Shown one piece after another: positions 49,740-58,343 of a stretch of DNA of 64,000 nt. How positions within the stretch are numbered: the stretch's first letter is position 1; each line of letters begins with the position of its first letter. Position numbers and translations under genes: made by a program. The notes under the pieces are model-generated. The model saw only the letters and a program-made list of their open reading frames with translations. It had not been told where the DNA came from and searched no databases. The stretch is from Candidatus Gastranaerophilus phascolarcticola (GTDB lineage Bacteria; Cyanobacteriota; Vampirovibrionia; Gastranaerophilales; Gastranaerophilaceae), in contig MOYE01000008.1 in assembly GCA_001899335.1 (NCBI GenBank), positions 199,435 through 263,434 on the forward strand. The letters run 5' to 3'.

Positions 49740-49748
49740 TGCTAATAT
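49740..49748 (+). promoter_or_regulatory. Extended -10 promoter of the TrmB-type regulator, probably leaderless
   Basis: TGC and TAATAT (49743-49748), exactly 6 nt, then ATG 49755. No Shine-Dalgarno sequence is present. Confidence 0.55.
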
Positions 49749-49754
49749 AATATT

Positions 49755-50552
49755 ATGGAAGATTTGATAGAAAAGTTAAAAGACATCGGATTGAGCGGTA
49801 ATGAGGCAAAAGTTTACATTGCGCTTGTAAAAAAATTCCCGCTCACAGGCTACGAAATCAGTAAAATGGCAAACATTCAGCAGGCTCGCGCCTACGATGC
49901 ACTGAAATCGCTGGAAGCCAAACAAATTGTTCTGCCTTCCAACACCAAACCGGTTTCCTACACCCCAATCCGCCCGAAAGAACTGACAAAACGTTATAAA
50001 CGCAAAATCAATTCCACAATCGACTTTTTGGAAAAGAAACTTCCGACCATAAAAGAGAATTCTATTGAACCAATCGTACCGATATCAGGCAGTGCGAACG
50101 CACACGAAAAAATCATTGAACTTATCCAATCCGCAAAAAAAGAAATTTTTCTTTTGATAAGCTCAAGCGACCACAAATTTTTCGAACAAAACCTAATGGA
50201 CGCATACAATCGCGGAGTTGAAATAAAAATTTCCGGTTACGATAATTTTTCACCTACTTTTGGCAGAGTTTTCGCGCAATCTCCAATGTCTGTTCTAGAT
50301 AACAAAAGCAATTTAAAAACCATTTTGCTCGTAATCGACAACACAGAGGGCATTTACGGAGCGCTGAAACCAAACCCGCATTCAGGCGATATTGAGTTAA
50401 TCTGGAGTCAAAACCCTGATGTTGTTTATTTAATAAAATCATATATTACACATAGTATGTATCTGACAGACATCGAAGAGAAATTCCCGGAACAATTGAA
50501 GTATTTCTACGGTGCTGGAATGAAAAAACTTCGCGAAAAAGTCCTTAATTAA
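49755..50552 (+). CDS. TrmB family transcriptional regulator
   Basis: 265 residues. An N-terminal winged helix (LKDIGLSGNEAKVYIALVKK, YEISKMANIQQARAYDALKS) is followed by a coiled linker (about 75-95) and a phospholipase D-like sensor domain (IIELIQSAKKEIFLLISSSD near 122, RGVEIKISGYDN near 152). TrmB proteins sense sugars, mostly in Archaea but also in some bacteria. It lies between rmlA and the four-winged-helix gene, so carbohydrate sensing is plausible but not shown. Confidence 0.85.
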   Translation: MEDLIEKLKDIGLSGNEAKVYIALVKKFPLTGYEISKMANIQQARAYDALKSLEAKQIVLPSNTKPVSYTPIRPKELTKRYKRKINSTIDFLEKKLPTIKENSIEPIVPISGSANAHEKIIELIQSAKKEIFLLISSSDHKFFEQNLMDAYNRGVEIKISGYDNFSPTFGRVFAQSPMSVLDNKSNLKTILLVIDNTEGIYGALKPNPHSGDIELIWSQNPDVVYLIKSYITHSMYLTDIEEKFPEQLKYFYGAGMKKLREKVLN

Positions 50553-50564
50553 ACTTTATAATAT

Positions 50565-50590
50565 AGCAAAAAATTTCTTGCTTTTTTTTT
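50565..50590 (+). terminator. Weak terminator after the TrmB-type gene
   Basis: AGCAA (50565-50569) / TTGCT (50578-50582) followed by a run of eight T. The stem is short, but the U run is long. Confidence 0.55.
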
Positions 50591-50621
50591 AAAATTATGT
50601 ATCATTAGAATTGAGGTTAGA

Positions 50622-51767
50622 ATGAATTTTACGTTGAAAAATAATTTGACCCAAATTTCTATTCAGGAATTTGTGAGCGAACTTCCGGAACTGAAAAATA
50701 TTACGGAGTCAAAAGCATCTGCAATCGGCAAATGGCTGATTGGCAGAATAGAAAACCTGCTTGAAACAAATGTAATTGCACCGGAGCAGCTCTTGCCCTC
50801 AAAAGCTGAATTTGCCTATCGTCTTGGTGTAAGTATCGGCACTGTACAAAATGCCCTTAAATATGTAGAAGACAATGGCTATATTGAGGCAAAACCTTGT
50901 ATTGGAACAATTATTCGCGACAAAAGTAAGCCGGCGTTGTTCAGCAAAAAATCGACCTCAAAACGAGACATCATTATTTCAGAGATAAAGAATTACATCA
51001 AAGAAAAAGGATTTAAAGCCGGCGATAACATTTCCTCCTCAAAAGGTATCGCCCAAGCACTAAACCATTCTGTAAACACAGTACGCTTAGCACTTGAAAA
51101 CCTTAGCACACAGGGGATTTTGAAACATAATTTCAAAAATTCTACCGAACAAACCGGCTGGTTCCTTGTTCACACAGATTTTGAAATTGAAGAACATACC
51201 CCTAACCGCGAAACTTTAGTCGAAAAGGTTGTAAAAGAGTTAAAAGATTATATCAACAAAAATCACAAACCTGGAGAAAGAATTATTTCGCACGCAGAAT
51301 TATCCAATATGTTGAAAGCCAGTATGAGCACGATACACACAGCCTTCAAAATCCTGACTGATGAAGGAATTTTAATGACAAGAAGGGGTCAATACGGTAC
51401 AATTATTATGAAAATGCCAAATGAGAAAACGAATTTGAATATGCCAAAAGAAACATCAATTTTTGCGCCAGCGGCAGATGCAGCAGTTTATTATTATGAA
51501 AAAACCCAAAATCATATTAAAAAAATTATTGCGCAGAATTATTCAGTGGGCGACAAACTTCCTCCGATTACAGAATTTGCCCGTCAATTGAATTTAAGTC
51601 CTAACACAATCAGAAAAGCGTTTACCAATTTGGCACAAGAGGGGTATTTGACCTCTTCACGCGGTCGTTACGGCGGAACGTATGTAATCGACATTCCGGA
51701 AACCGAAACACAAAATTTCAAATGGCTTGCCGTGAACCCAAAATACGCAGAAATTCTGAACAATTAA
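50622..51767 (+). CDS. Protein of four tandem GntR-type winged helices
   Basis: 381 residues that contain four copies of the GntR winged-helix pattern and no effector domain: about 35-99 (LPSKAEFAYRLGVSIGTVQN, DNGYIEA), 114-184 (ISSSKGIAQALNHSVNTVRL, TQGIL), 198-264 (IISHAELSNMLKASMSTIHT, DEGILMTRRGQYGT) and 293-356 (LPPITEFARQLNLSPNTIRK, QEGYLTSSRGRYGG). Copies 3 and 4 keep the RGRYG wing best. Normal GntR proteins have one such domain plus a ligand-binding domain. It may bind a long or multi-partite operator. GAGG precedes the start. It lies 59 nt upstream of argS. Confidence 0.8.
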   Translation: MNFTLKNNLTQISIQEFVSELPELKNITESKASAIGKWLIGRIENLLETNVIAPEQLLPSKAEFAYRLGVSIGTVQNALKYVEDNGYIEAKPCIGTIIRDKSKPALFSKKSTSKRDIIISEIKNYIKEKGFKAGDNISSSKGIAQALNHSVNTVRLALENLSTQGILKHNFKNSTEQTGWFLVHTDFEIEEHTPNRETLVEKVVKELKDYINKNHKPGERIISHAELSNMLKASMSTIHTAFKILTDEGILMTRRGQYGTIIMKMPNEKTNLNMPKETSIFAPAADAAVYYYEKTQNHIKKIIAQNYSVGDKLPPITEFARQLNLSPNTIRKAFTNLAQEGYLTSSRGRYGGTYVIDIPETETQNFKWLAVNPKYAEILNN

Positions 51768-51792
51768 TCACATTTAATTATGTTTATTGTAT

Positions 51793-51824
51793 AATTACTC
51801 CATAATACGAATTATGGAGTAATT
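51793..51824. promoter_or_regulatory. 14-bp inverted repeat at the argS start
   Basis: AATTACTCCATAAT (51793-51806), loop ACGA, ATTATGGAGTAATT (51811-51824), fully complementary. The right arm holds the argS ribosome-binding site GGAG (51816-51819), 7 nt before ATG 51827. A TATAAT -10 at 51790-51795 overlaps the left arm. Transcripts that read through from upstream would form a hairpin hiding the site; with the local promoter the repeat would act as a DNA operator. Confidence 0.75.
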
Positions 51825-51826
51825 TT

Positions 51827-53539
51827 ATGATAAAAGATTATTTTTTAAATAGGATAGAAGACGCGATTTCAGCCGCAATTGAAAAAGGCGAACTCGGAGA
51901 AATGAAAGAATACACAAAAGGCACACTCGTAATAGAACGCCCTAAAAATGCTGATTTTGGCGATTACGCAGTAAATGTTTCTTCTTTGGCACGTTCAGCG
52001 CGCATCGCTCCGCCAAAAATTGCGGAAAGTATTGTCGCGAACCTCAACGACAACGAAAACGAATATTCTGTTATCGGCGGGTTTATCAACTTTAAAACCG
52101 GCAAAAATCTTTTAGCAAATCTCGTTGCCGAAATCTTCAATAAAAAAGAATCTTTTGGTAAACCTGAAAACGTCAAAAGTGAAAAAATCATCCTTGAATA
52201 CGTTTCAGCGAACCCTACAGGACCTTTCCACATTGGTCACGGACGCTGGGCTGCTATGGGAAGCGTTCTTGCGAACTTACTCAAATTCTACGGTCACGAA
52301 GTTTATCAAGAATTTTATATCAATGACGCAGGCTCTCAAATCCAAAAACTCGGCAATTCGCTTGCAATAAGAATTAAGCAGGAACTTGGCGAAGATGTAG
52401 ATTTCCCGACTGACGAAATTGAAAGAAAAAATTACTACCCTGGCGACTACTTAATCCCTGTTGCTAAAAAGTTCCTTAAAGAACACGAACCAACTGACGA
52501 TGTAAAAGTTCTTTCAGATTACGCGAAAAAAGAAATGGAAGCGTTACAAAAAGAATTACTTGAAAATTTCCGTGTCCATTTTGATAAATTTTATTCAGAA
52601 CTTGACCTGCACCAATCAGGAAAAGTTGACGAATGCGTAAACAAACTTAAAGCAAGCGGCAAAATTTATCAAAAAGACGGTGCAGACTGGTTCAAATCAT
52701 CTGACTACGGTGACGACCAAGACCGCGTAATCAAAAAAGCGGACGGTTCAAACACTTATTTAACGGCTGACATCGCGTACCACATCGACAAACTTAATCG
52801 CGGTTTTGACAGAATGATTAACATTTGGGGTGCAGACCACCACGGCTATGTTGCCCGTGTAAAAGCCTCAATCGAGGCACTCGGCTATGACCCGAATAAA
52901 CTTGAAATTCTCTTAGGTCAGCTTGTAAACCTGGTTATCAACGGCAACGAAGTTCGTATGGGTAAACGCAAAAACATGGTAACCCTCGACGATTTAATCG
53001 AAGAAGTCGGCGTTGATGCAACACGTTTTTGGATGGCGATGAGAAACATTGACACAACACTTGATTTTGACATTGAGCTTGCAAAGACAAAATCAGATGA
53101 AAACCCTGTTTTCTACGTTCAGTACGCACACGCAAGAGCTTGCTCAATTATGAGAAACCTTGTTAGTGAAAAACTCAACACTGAAACCGGTGAAAAAACT
53201 CCGGCACCGTTAACACAAAGCGAACTGGACGAACTTATGAACAATTTCAAACCAGAACTTGTTGAGCCGGCAATTGACACGGCGAAACAACTTTTACTCA
53301 AACTTGAAGAGTACAAAAATGTTATTAAAACATCAGCAGAAACCCGTCAGGTTTATACTATTTGCAGATATGTGCAGGAACTTGCGAGTGAATTTCACTC
53401 ATTCTATAATGCTAACCGCGTAATCTGCGAGGATAAAGACCTTATGAAATCAAGAATTGCGCTTGTATGGGCAGTAAAAACGGTTCTTAGAAACGCAATG
53501 GAAGATATTTTGGGCGTCAGCGCTCCAAGTAAGATGTAG
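51827..53539 (+). CDS. argS: Arginyl-tRNA synthetase
   Basis: Class I synthetase that charges tRNA-Arg. The N-terminal Add-1 domain spans about 1-110; the HIGH motif is PFHIGHGRWAAMGS near 133, and GADHHGYVARVKASIEALGY lies near 338. The KMSKS position is replaced by MGKRKNMVTLDDL near 379, as is common in bacterial ArgRS (KMSK is often lost). The DALR anticodon-binding domain at the C-terminus begins near 430 (VQYAHARACSIMRNL). 570 residues is normal. Confidence 0.96.
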   Translation: MIKDYFLNRIEDAISAAIEKGELGEMKEYTKGTLVIERPKNADFGDYAVNVSSLARSARIAPPKIAESIVANLNDNENEYSVIGGFINFKTGKNLLANLVAEIFNKKESFGKPENVKSEKIILEYVSANPTGPFHIGHGRWAAMGSVLANLLKFYGHEVYQEFYINDAGSQIQKLGNSLAIRIKQELGEDVDFPTDEIERKNYYPGDYLIPVAKKFLKEHEPTDDVKVLSDYAKKEMEALQKELLENFRVHFDKFYSELDLHQSGKVDECVNKLKASGKIYQKDGADWFKSSDYGDDQDRVIKKADGSNTYLTADIAYHIDKLNRGFDRMINIWGADHHGYVARVKASIEALGYDPNKLEILLGQLVNLVINGNEVRMGKRKNMVTLDDLIEEVGVDATRFWMAMRNIDTTLDFDIELAKTKSDENPVFYVQYAHARACSIMRNLVSEKLNTETGEKTPAPLTQSELDELMNNFKPELVEPAIDTAKQLLLKLEEYKNVIKTSAETRQVYTICRYVQELASEFHSFYNANRVICEDKDLMKSRIALVWAVKTVLRNAMEDILGVSAPSKM

Positions 53540-53571
53540 AAAAAGGCGGCACGTGAGCGTGCCGCCTTTTT
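53540..53571. terminator. Bidirectional terminator after argS
   Basis: AAAAAGGCGGCACG (53540-53553), TGAG, CGTGCCGCCTTTTT (53558-53571). Perfect 14-bp stem with A5/T5 ends, shared with the convergent gene at 53576. Confidence 0.93.
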
Positions 53572-53575
53572 CTTA

Positions 53576-54403
53576 TTATTCGTAAACTCTTTTTCCTACT
53601 TGAACTCTTGTTACGTACATGATTTCAGAAGCATTGCTGCGCGCATTAGGATTTGTATTAAACTTTGACATTCCGCTGCAGCGCCAGTGCCCGTTTTCGT
53701 CTTTCACGTCTACAAGGTAGCCGTCTAATTTTACAGGCTGATATTTGAAAAGATAAATCAAAGCTGACATTATACGAGCGTTAGCAGGTACAATGTTCAA
53801 ATGCATCATATGGGTTCTGACATAAGGCCACGGAAGCGGCGGGCGTCTTACACCCAGTCTTAATGTTGGGTAAAGGCTTCTAGCCTGCGTATCTTTTGCG
53901 CTGTAAAAAGTATAATTTTTCAAAATATCTTTGTTTGAAAGCTGCCCCCACGCAAGCCCTAAATCAAACAATGCCGTTGATTGGAACATTCTTTTGCCGC
54001 CAGGCAGATAATTGCCCCAAAACAAATAATTTTTTGCAACGACACGCCCTGAAATTGAAATTGAGGACTGTTTTCTGATTTCAACTTCATCTTTATCTTC
54101 AAGCGTAATATATTTTATAAGAGGGTTTTCATCTTCATATAATTCTTCTTCAACAGGGTCAGAAACGATATCAATAACCTCTTCAGTTTTTTTCGGGATA
54201 CGAGGGACCCCGAAACGGACCCAAAAACCGGCTATATCATGAAATAAGAACAACAAAATCGCAACGACAACAGCGATTTTAATATTGCGTTTGCGTACTT
54301 CTTCGCCGTAAGCTGCATCTACTTCTTTTTCAAGCTCTTCATAAGACTTTTCACGGAAATCCCGCCATACGGGTTCTTCTACAGGTTTCTTCTTAAAAAA
54401 CAT
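53576..54403 (-). CDS. Unknown single-pass membrane protein
   Basis: 275 residues. A charged cytosolic N-terminus of about 42 residues is followed by one membrane segment (NIKIAVVVAILLFLFHDIAG, residues about 41-62), an acidic stretch (VEEELYEDENPLIK) and a beta-rich domain outside the membrane with SISGRVVAKNYLFWGNYLPG near 115 and LGVRRPPLPWPYVRTHMMHL near 182. No family recognised. The start at 54403 has AAAGGATAG upstream. Type II topology suggests an inner-membrane protein facing the periplasm. Confidence 0.55.
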   Translation of the reverse strand: MFFKKKPVEEPVWRDFREKSYEELEKEVDAAYGEEVRKRNIKIAVVVAILLFLFHDIAGFWVRFGVPRIPKKTEEVIDIVSDPVEEELYEDENPLIKYITLEDKDEVEIRKQSSISISGRVVAKNYLFWGNYLPGGKRMFQSTALFDLGLAWGQLSNKDILKNYTFYSAKDTQARSLYPTLRLGVRRPPLPWPYVRTHMMHLNIVPANARIMSALIYLFKYQPVKLDGYLVDVKDENGHWRCSGMSKFNTNPNARSNASEIMYVTRVQVGKRVYE

Positions 54404-54421
54404 CAACTATCCTTTTAAAAC

Positions 54422-54455
54422 GATAATATACTTCCATTTCTGAAAGTATATTATC
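54422..54455 (-). terminator. AT-rich hairpin between two minus-strand genes
   Basis: GATAATATACTT (54422-54433) / AAGTATATTATC (54444-54455), 12 bp with a 10-nt loop, followed on the minus strand by GTTTTAAAA. Either a weak terminator of the zinc-ribbon gene or a leader element of the gene at 53576. Confidence 0.4.
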
Positions 54456-54482
54456 TGTGAATTTAAACTTTATTGATAAGGG

Positions 54483-54761
54483 TTACTCAGGAGTGACTTG
54501 AGAAAAACAATCTTTACAATAAACTTCTTTTCCCGGAGTTGGTTTAAACGGAACTTGTGTTTGTGCTCCGCATTTTGTACAAACCGCGTCATACATTTTT
54601 CTTCTTTTGCCGCGATTGTTTTGTCTTCTTTGTTTTCTGCATTCCGGACATCTTTTTGGTTTGTTCACCAAACCTTTTTCAGCGTAAAATTCTTGTTCGC
54701 CAGCTGTAAAGGTGAATTCGCATCCGCAATCTTCACAGGTCAGTTTTTCATCTTGGTACAT
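54483..54761 (-). CDS. Zinc-ribbon protein
   Basis: 92 residues with two zinc-binding modules: CEDCGCEF...CPECRKQRR (residues about 9-42) and CTKCGAQTQV...CKDCFSQ (residues about 61-88), each with two CxxC pairs. A basic segment (RKQRRQNNRGKRRKMYD) joins them, which suits nucleic-acid binding. Similar small proteins are common in several phyla with unknown roles. ATG 54761 is chosen because AGGAGAACTG precedes it; the longer frame adds residues without support. Confidence 0.8.
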   Translation of the reverse strand: MYQDEKLTCEDCGCEFTFTAGEQEFYAEKGLVNKPKRCPECRKQRRQNNRGKRRKMYDAVCTKCGAQTQVPFKPTPGKEVYCKDCFSQVTPE

Positions 54762-54941
54762 TTCAGTTCTCCTGGTTCTTTTTTTGTATATCAGAATTTT
54801 TTCAAATTCCACGTTGAATTATAGCATATTATTTAAGGTTGTGCAAGCAAAATGAACTTTTTTATTTCCCAATCGTTAAAATACTGTATGCAAATGATTA
54901 AATTTACGGCTAAAAATTGTATTATTGAAGCTGGAGCGAAG

Positions 54942-56492
54942 ATGAAATTTCATAAAAAGTTAATAAGTTTGATTTTAATAATAACTCTGTTAAGCCCGTC
55001 AGCGCTTGCGCTGGAGACGAAAAAGGTAAAAAGCGGTACTTCGCCACACCGCCTCGCTGAACCGCGAGCCGTAGTGGCTACGCCGTCTAATACCCCTTCG
55101 GGCATTGAGAAAGGCGCGATGTTAAACCTCACGGACTGCATAACTATTTCACTCAACAACAGCCCGCTGGTTAAACGTACGATTTATAATCTTAAAACCG
55201 CTAAGAACAATATTTCAATCGCCAAATCCGCTTACACGCCGACAATAAGCGCGGGTGTGGGATACAACCAAAATTTCAATTCCTCTAACGGCAATGTTAT
55301 GCGGAATAATTACAGCAACAGAACCTTTCCGAGTGTGAGTGCTTCAATCAACCAAATGCTTTTTAATTTCGGCAAAACGATTTCTGCCGTAAAAATGCAA
55401 AAATACAACAAAATCGCGGCGGAATATGAATTTGATTATTCAGTTTTAACAACAACTTTCAACGTAAAATTAAAGTATTATGCTGTGCTTGCGGCGAAAT
55501 CCGTTATGGATATTGAGCGTTCAAACGTACAGATTACAGAACGCAACTACATTAGAACCGAGGCGTACTACGAAGAGGGCATACGTTCCAGAATTGACCT
55601 TGTAAACGCAGAAGTTAACCTTAGCGATGCTAAAGTTGCACTTGTTCAAGCTGAAAACAATTATAAAAATGCACTTGTTGAACTCAACAACGCGATGTAC
55701 GTTGCCTATGCGCCGGAATACGAAATTTCCAACACCGAAACATTTAATCTTGCAAACCCATACGTGCCGGTAAGTTTAACAAAAATCGCAAACGACAGGG
55801 ATTTAAGCGAGGTTCCGGCACCTGTACAAGACGCGGTTTTAACAAGCGGGGTTCAAAAAAGTGAAGTATTAGAGGATTATAAATTCCAAAAATACCCCTA
55901 CACTTTTGAGGAATCCGTTGAACTTGCAATGAAAAACCGACCTGACCTCAAAGCTCTTAACTCCACTGTAAAAGCGATGGAACAGGCGCTTTTGAACGTT
56001 AAACGCCAATACTATCCGACACTTTCTGCAAACGTCGGCTATGGACTTGCTAACACAAAAACTTATACAAATAACAGTATGAGTATTTCGATTGATTTAA
56101 GCACATCTTTCAACATATTCCAGCTCCAAAAAGAAATTGATAACGCAAAAATTCAAGTTGAATACGCTCAAAACGAAGTAGGACTATTAAGCCAAAACCT
56201 TTATTTTGACGTTCAAAATGCGTATATTGATATGATACAATTAGAAAAACAAATTCCGCTGCTTGAAACAAAAGTTCGCCAGACATTGGAAAACCTTGAA
56301 CTAGCAGACGGACGCTACGAAGTTGGTTTGGGCGATTATATCCAGTTGCAAGATGCCCGCGTAAACTATAATAACGCTCAAAACACTTATGTTCAAACGA
56401 TTTATAAATACAACGTTGCAAGAGCGACACTTGAACAGGCTATCGCTCTGAACCAGGAAGTAACACTTACAGTAAAAGACCTCAAACTCTAG
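54942..56492 (+). CDS. TolC-like outer-membrane efflux protein
   Basis: Signal peptide MKFHKKLISLILIITLLSPS (cleavage near ALA-LE), then two OEP repeats of long helices and strands: about 60-260 (LTDCITISLNNSPLVKRTIY, YYEEGIRSRIDLVNAEVNLS) and 330-510 (FEESVELAMKNRPDLKALNS, GRYEVGLGDYIQLQDARVNY). It forms the trimeric exit duct of tripartite pumps. 516 residues from ATG 54942 with GGAG upstream; the longer frame lacks a signal peptide at its start. First gene of the tolC-macA-macB operon. Confidence 0.92.
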   Translation: MKFHKKLISLILIITLLSPSALALETKKVKSGTSPHRLAEPRAVVATPSNTPSGIEKGAMLNLTDCITISLNNSPLVKRTIYNLKTAKNNISIAKSAYTPTISAGVGYNQNFNSSNGNVMRNNYSNRTFPSVSASINQMLFNFGKTISAVKMQKYNKIAAEYEFDYSVLTTTFNVKLKYYAVLAAKSVMDIERSNVQITERNYIRTEAYYEEGIRSRIDLVNAEVNLSDAKVALVQAENNYKNALVELNNAMYVAYAPEYEISNTETFNLANPYVPVSLTKIANDRDLSEVPAPVQDAVLTSGVQKSEVLEDYKFQKYPYTFEESVELAMKNRPDLKALNSTVKAMEQALLNVKRQYYPTLSANVGYGLANTKTYTNNSMSISIDLSTSFNIFQLQKEIDNAKIQVEYAQNEVGLLSQNLYFDVQNAYIDMIQLEKQIPLLETKVRQTLENLELADGRYEVGLGDYIQLQDARVNYNNAQNTYVQTIYKYNVARATLEQAIALNQEVTLTVKDLKL

Positions 56493-56503
56493 AAGGAGGG
56501 CAA

Positions 56504-57658
56504 ATGCAATTAAATCTAAATAAGAAATTGGCGCTAATCGGCATAATCATTGCAGTCACAGCCATAAGCGGGATAATGGTTAAGGCAAATTCTGCGCCAA
56601 AATTTATAACCGCTCCGGTAACAAAACGCACGATTACACAAATTGTAGAGGCATCCGGCACAATTAACCCTGTAAACACAGTCAGTGTAGGTTCTACTGT
56701 TTCCGGCTTGATAAGTGCGATTTACGTGGATTTCAACTCTGTTGTAAAGAAAGGACAATTACTTGCCGAAATCGACCCGCGAACATTCCAGGCAACAGTT
56801 GATCAAAACCTTGCGGCGGTGAATAACGCCGAAGCAGCGCTGGCAGAAGTTCAGGCTACGTTAGAAATGAGCACCAAAACTTATAATCGTTATAAAAATC
56901 TTTATTCAAGAAACTTCATCCCTAAAAGCGAACTTGACCAGGCGGAAAGCGATTACAAAGCAGGACTTGCAAAGGTAAACGCCGCAAAATTCAAAATTCA
57001 ACAGACCCGCGCACAGTACGAACAATCCCTTGTAAACCTCAATTATACAAAAGTTATCGCGCCGGTTGACGGTATGATAATTTCGCGTGAAATCGACTTG
57101 GGTCAGCCGGTCGCCGCAACATTACAGGCTCCGGAACTCTTCACAATCGCACAGGATCTTGAAGAAATGCAGATTGAAGTTAACGTTTCAGAAGCTGACA
57201 TTGGCGAAGTTAAAGAAGGACAAAATGTTATCTATACACTCGACGGCTATCCAAACAGCGAATTTGAGGGAAAAGTTACACAGGTTAGAATTTCTCCGAC
57301 AACAGTTTCCAATGTTGTAACATATTCCGTAATCGTCAAAGTCGATAACGCAGATTTGAAACTTAAACCCGGTATGACAGCGAATGTTTCTATTATTACG
57401 TCAGAAGAAAAAGATGTTCTTTGCGTTCCAAACCGTGCGTTGAAGTTCACACCACCGGAAAACAATCAACGCTACGAACAGCAAGGGTTGTGGATTGTTG
57501 AAAAAGGTAAAGCCCACAGGGTTAATATTAAAACCGGTGCAACAGACGATAATTACACACAGGTAATTTCCGATGAAATATCCGAGGGAACACAGGTTGC
57601 GGTAGGAAGTTCCAACGCAAAAGAGAAAAAACGTGGAGGAATGAGACCACCACTATGA
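56504..57658 (+). CDS. macA: MacA-type periplasmic adaptor (HlyD/RND family)
   Basis: 384 residues. One N-terminal membrane anchor (LALIGIIIAVTAISGIMVKA), a lipoyl-like half-motif (SVGSTVSGLISAIYVDFNSV near 63), an alpha-helical hairpin (about 95-170), a second lipoyl half with VIAPVDGMIISREIDLGQPV near 186 and beta-barrel domains. It links the MacB ABC transporter to TolC. AGGAGGGC stands 4 nt upstream, 11 nt after the tolC stop. It overlaps the ATPase gene by 4 nt. Confidence 0.93.
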   Translation: MQLNLNKKLALIGIIIAVTAISGIMVKANSAPKFITAPVTKRTITQIVEASGTINPVNTVSVGSTVSGLISAIYVDFNSVVKKGQLLAEIDPRTFQATVDQNLAAVNNAEAALAEVQATLEMSTKTYNRYKNLYSRNFIPKSELDQAESDYKAGLAKVNAAKFKIQQTRAQYEQSLVNLNYTKVIAPVDGMIISREIDLGQPVAATLQAPELFTIAQDLEEMQIEVNVSEADIGEVKEGQNVIYTLDGYPNSEFEGKVTQVRISPTTVSNVVTYSVIVKVDNADLKLKPGMTANVSIITSEEKDVLCVPNRALKFTPPENNQRYEQQGLWIVEKGKAHRVNIKTGATDDNYTQVISDEISEGTQVAVGSSNAKEKKRGGMRPPL

Positions 57659-58341
57659 GCTTAATCGAAGTTAAAAACTTAATAAAAACCTATCAGACAG
57701 GCGAAGAGTCTTTTAACGCATTGGATAATGTTTCCTTGAACGTTGAAAATGGCGAGTTTGTCGCGATTATGGGTACATCAGGTTCGGGCAAATCCACAAT
57801 GATGAACATGCTCGGGACTTTAGACCGTCCGAATTCAGGCTCCTATCATCTTGACAGAATTGATGTTTTTTCGCTTTCGTCTGACGAGCTTTCCGAAATT
57901 CGGAATATTAAACTGGGTTTTGTTTTCCAAGGCTTTAATTTGATTTCAAGAACCTCCGCGCTTGATAACGTTCAACTACCTATGATTTACAAAGGGATTC
58001 CCGAAGAAGAACGAATTGAACGTGCACGTAAGGCTTTAAAAATCGTTGGGCTTGAAAAGCGTGAGGGTCACATGCCAAACCAGATGTCCGGCGGTCAGCA
58101 GCAGCGTGTGGCGATAGCACGTGCAATCGTTAACGACGCGCCGCTTATCCTCGCGGACGAACCGACCGGAAACCTTGATACCAAAACAAGTATTGATGTA
58201 ATGAATTTTTTTGTCGAACTCAACGAGGTTTATAAAAAAACGATTATCCTTGTCACCCACGAACCCGACATCGCGGAATATTGCAAACGCGTAGTACGTT
58301 TCAAGGACGGCAAAATAATATCTGATACTATAAAGGTATAA
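57655..58341 (+). CDS. MacB/LolD-type ABC transporter ATPase
   Basis: 228 residues with Walker A GTSGSGKST near 40, Q-loop FVFQGFNLI near 88, signature MSGGQQQRVAIARAI near 142, Walker B LILADEPTGNLD near 162 and H-loop VTHEP near 200. In E. coli MacB this domain is fused to the membrane part; here it is a separate gene that overlaps macA and precedes the permease by 2 nt. Confidence 0.95.
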   Translation: MSLIEVKNLIKTYQTGEESFNALDNVSLNVENGEFVAIMGTSGSGKSTMMNMLGTLDRPNSGSYHLDRIDVFSLSSDELSEIRNIKLGFVFQGFNLISRTSALDNVQLPMIYKGIPEEERIERARKALKIVGLEKREGHMPNQMSGGQQQRVAIARAIVNDAPLILADEPTGNLDTKTSIDVMNFFVELNEVYKKTIILVTHEPDIAEYCKRVVRFKDGKIISDTIKV

Positions 58342-58343
58342 CA

